From contig JAHQWY010000226.1 in assembly GCA_029856445.1 (NCBI GenBank), positions 1 to 6,210 of the forward strand: a DNA stretch of 6,210 bases. The letters are read 5' to 3'. This stretch comes from Promethearchaeia archaeon. Lineage in GTDB: Archaea; Asgardarchaeota; Lokiarchaeia; Sigyniarchaeales; SOKP01. The position numbers and the translations under genes were made by a program. The notes under the pieces are model-generated. The model made no database searches. It saw nothing but the letters and a program-made list of their open reading frames with translations, and had not been told where the DNA came from. This document shows, piece after piece, positions 5,427 through 6,210 of the stretch (position 1 is the first letter of the stretch; each line of letters starts with the position of its first letter).

Positions 5427-6210
5427 ATGTCTACTTCTATTATAGAAAAAATGGGTTATGAATCAGATGACAAAGTTGTTATAACTCATATTGATGACAT
5501 TGCGATGTCTCATGCGGCTAATGTTGCTTCTTTTGAATGTTTAGATTTTGGCGTTGCTAAATGTGGGTCTGTTATATCAGTTTCTGGTTGGTTAATGGAA
5601 GCTGCGAATATCTGTAAGCAAAATAGTAATTATGACATAGGAGTTCATTTAACTTTAACCAGTGAATATAATACGTATCGATGGCGTCCTCTAAGCACAA
5701 GCAGTATAGAGTCAGGATTGCTTGATACTGAAGGATATTTGTGGAAAACTGCTCAAAATGCAAATTCAAATGTAAAACCCAAATCAGCAGAAATTGAAAT
5801 GAAGGCGCAGATTGACATAGCTTTAGAAAATGGTATTGATGTAACACATATCGATTGTCATATGGGCACCGTCATATTCCCAAAATTTCTTCAAAGCTAT
5901 ATAAAATTAGCAAGGGAGTATAAAATTCCAGCATTTCTTCCACGTGTTTCTAAAAGGCAACTCATAGATTATAGATTTGAAAATTTAGAAGGATTCATTA
6001 AAAAGAAGATGATGGATCTTGATAAAGAAAATTATCCATTAATTGATCATCTAAGAGCAGGACCTCTAGAATTTATTGATGACAAAATTCAATTTTATTG
6101 CGATATGTTTAGTTCTTTAAAATCGGGTTTGACTCACATGCTTTTTCATCCTGCAAAAATGAGTCCAGAGCTTAGAGCATTAAAACATATCCCAGTTGAA
6201 CGCAACCAAG
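5427..6210 (+). CDS. YdjC/ChbG-type carbohydrate deacetylase-like protein (partial, C-terminus missing)
   Basis: An open frame from ATG 5427 runs 261 codons off the right edge. It matches the YdjC/ChbG (HpnK-related) family, metal-dependent deacetylases with a polysaccharide-deacetylase-like barrel that act on N-acetyl groups of small sugars or related molecules. Seen here: THIDDIAMSHAAN (20-32), where Asp23/Asp24 match the usual ADD; DIGVHLTLTSE (70-80), with the metal-ligand candidate His74; and THIDCHMG (140-147), with His141 and His145. A later HMLFHPAKM (237-245) fits the family's C-terminal His region. The usual HxH of DSHQH is HMG here, which I believe marks a subfamily together with the HLTLTSE and YRWRPL (84-89) segments. 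No signal peptide is seen, so it is probably cytosolic. It has its own TATA box and is transcribed in the same direction as the aldo/keto reductase, 80 bp away. Substrate is not predictable; another ATG at codon 9 is a less likely start. Confidence 0.88.
   Translation, partial: MSTSIIEKMGYESDDKVVITHIDDIAMSHAANVASFECLDFGVAKCGSVISVSGWLMEAANICKQNSNYDIGVHLTLTSEYNTYRWRPLSTSSIESGLLDTEGYLWKTAQNANSNVKPKSAEIEMKAQIDIALENGIDVTHIDCHMGTVIFPKFLQSYIKLAREYKIPAFLPRVSKRQLIDYRFENLEGFIKKKMMDLDKENYPLIDHLRAGPLEFIDDKIQFYCDMFSSLKSGLTHMLFHPAKMSPELRALKHIPVERNQ

Noticed and set aside
5572..5847. Minus-strand open frame of 91 codons inside the deacetylase-like gene
   Set aside because: The plus strand encodes clear YdjC/ChbG motifs through this segment; the antisense protein shows no family pattern.

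Overview
The window is AT-rich and gene-dense. It looks archaeal: several short intergenic gaps hold AT-rich TATA-like boxes about 30-45 bases before a start codon, gene ends are followed by plain T-runs rather than GC-rich hairpins, and ribosome binding sites are of the GGAGG or AGGTGA type or absent. The leftmost gene appears to encode a gelsolin-like domain joined to a long helical region. Gelsolin-like proteins are a hallmark of Asgard archaea (Promethearchaeota, Lokiarchaeia-like), so this lineage is the best guess. That placement is an inference from one domain plus style of promoters, not a proof.

Layout from left to right. A partial minus-strand gene fills bases 1-1246 (gelsolin-like domain plus degenerate helical repeats, C-terminus outside the window). 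It is divergent from a plus-strand left-handed beta-helix protein of the gamma carbonic anhydrase type (1344-1874) that has lost two of the three usual zinc histidines. A 51-residue DUF4177-like protein (1988-2143) follows with its own strong ribosome binding site. Next is a Gfo/Idh/MocA oxidoreductase (2247-3332) preceded by an inverted repeat that touches its start codon. It converges on a minus-strand epoxide-hydrolase-type alpha/beta hydrolase (3442-4353). That gene is divergent from an aldo/keto reductase whose coding frame extends well upstream of its first ATG but has no ATG, GTG or TTG there (best start ATC at 4498, end 5346). The window closes inside a YdjC/ChbG-type deacetylase-like gene (5427 to beyond 6210).

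There is no obvious operon: nearly every gene has its own candidate promoter. The right two thirds is loosely themed on carbonyl, epoxide and carbohydrate chemistry (sugar-type dehydrogenase, epoxide hydrolase, NADPH aldo/keto reductase, carbohydrate deacetylase), but a shared pathway is not shown. No rRNA, tRNA, CRISPR array, transposase or phage gene was seen. The most interesting items are the gelsolin-helical repeat protein, the beta-helix protein with a dismantled zinc site, and the aldo/keto reductase with no standard start codon.
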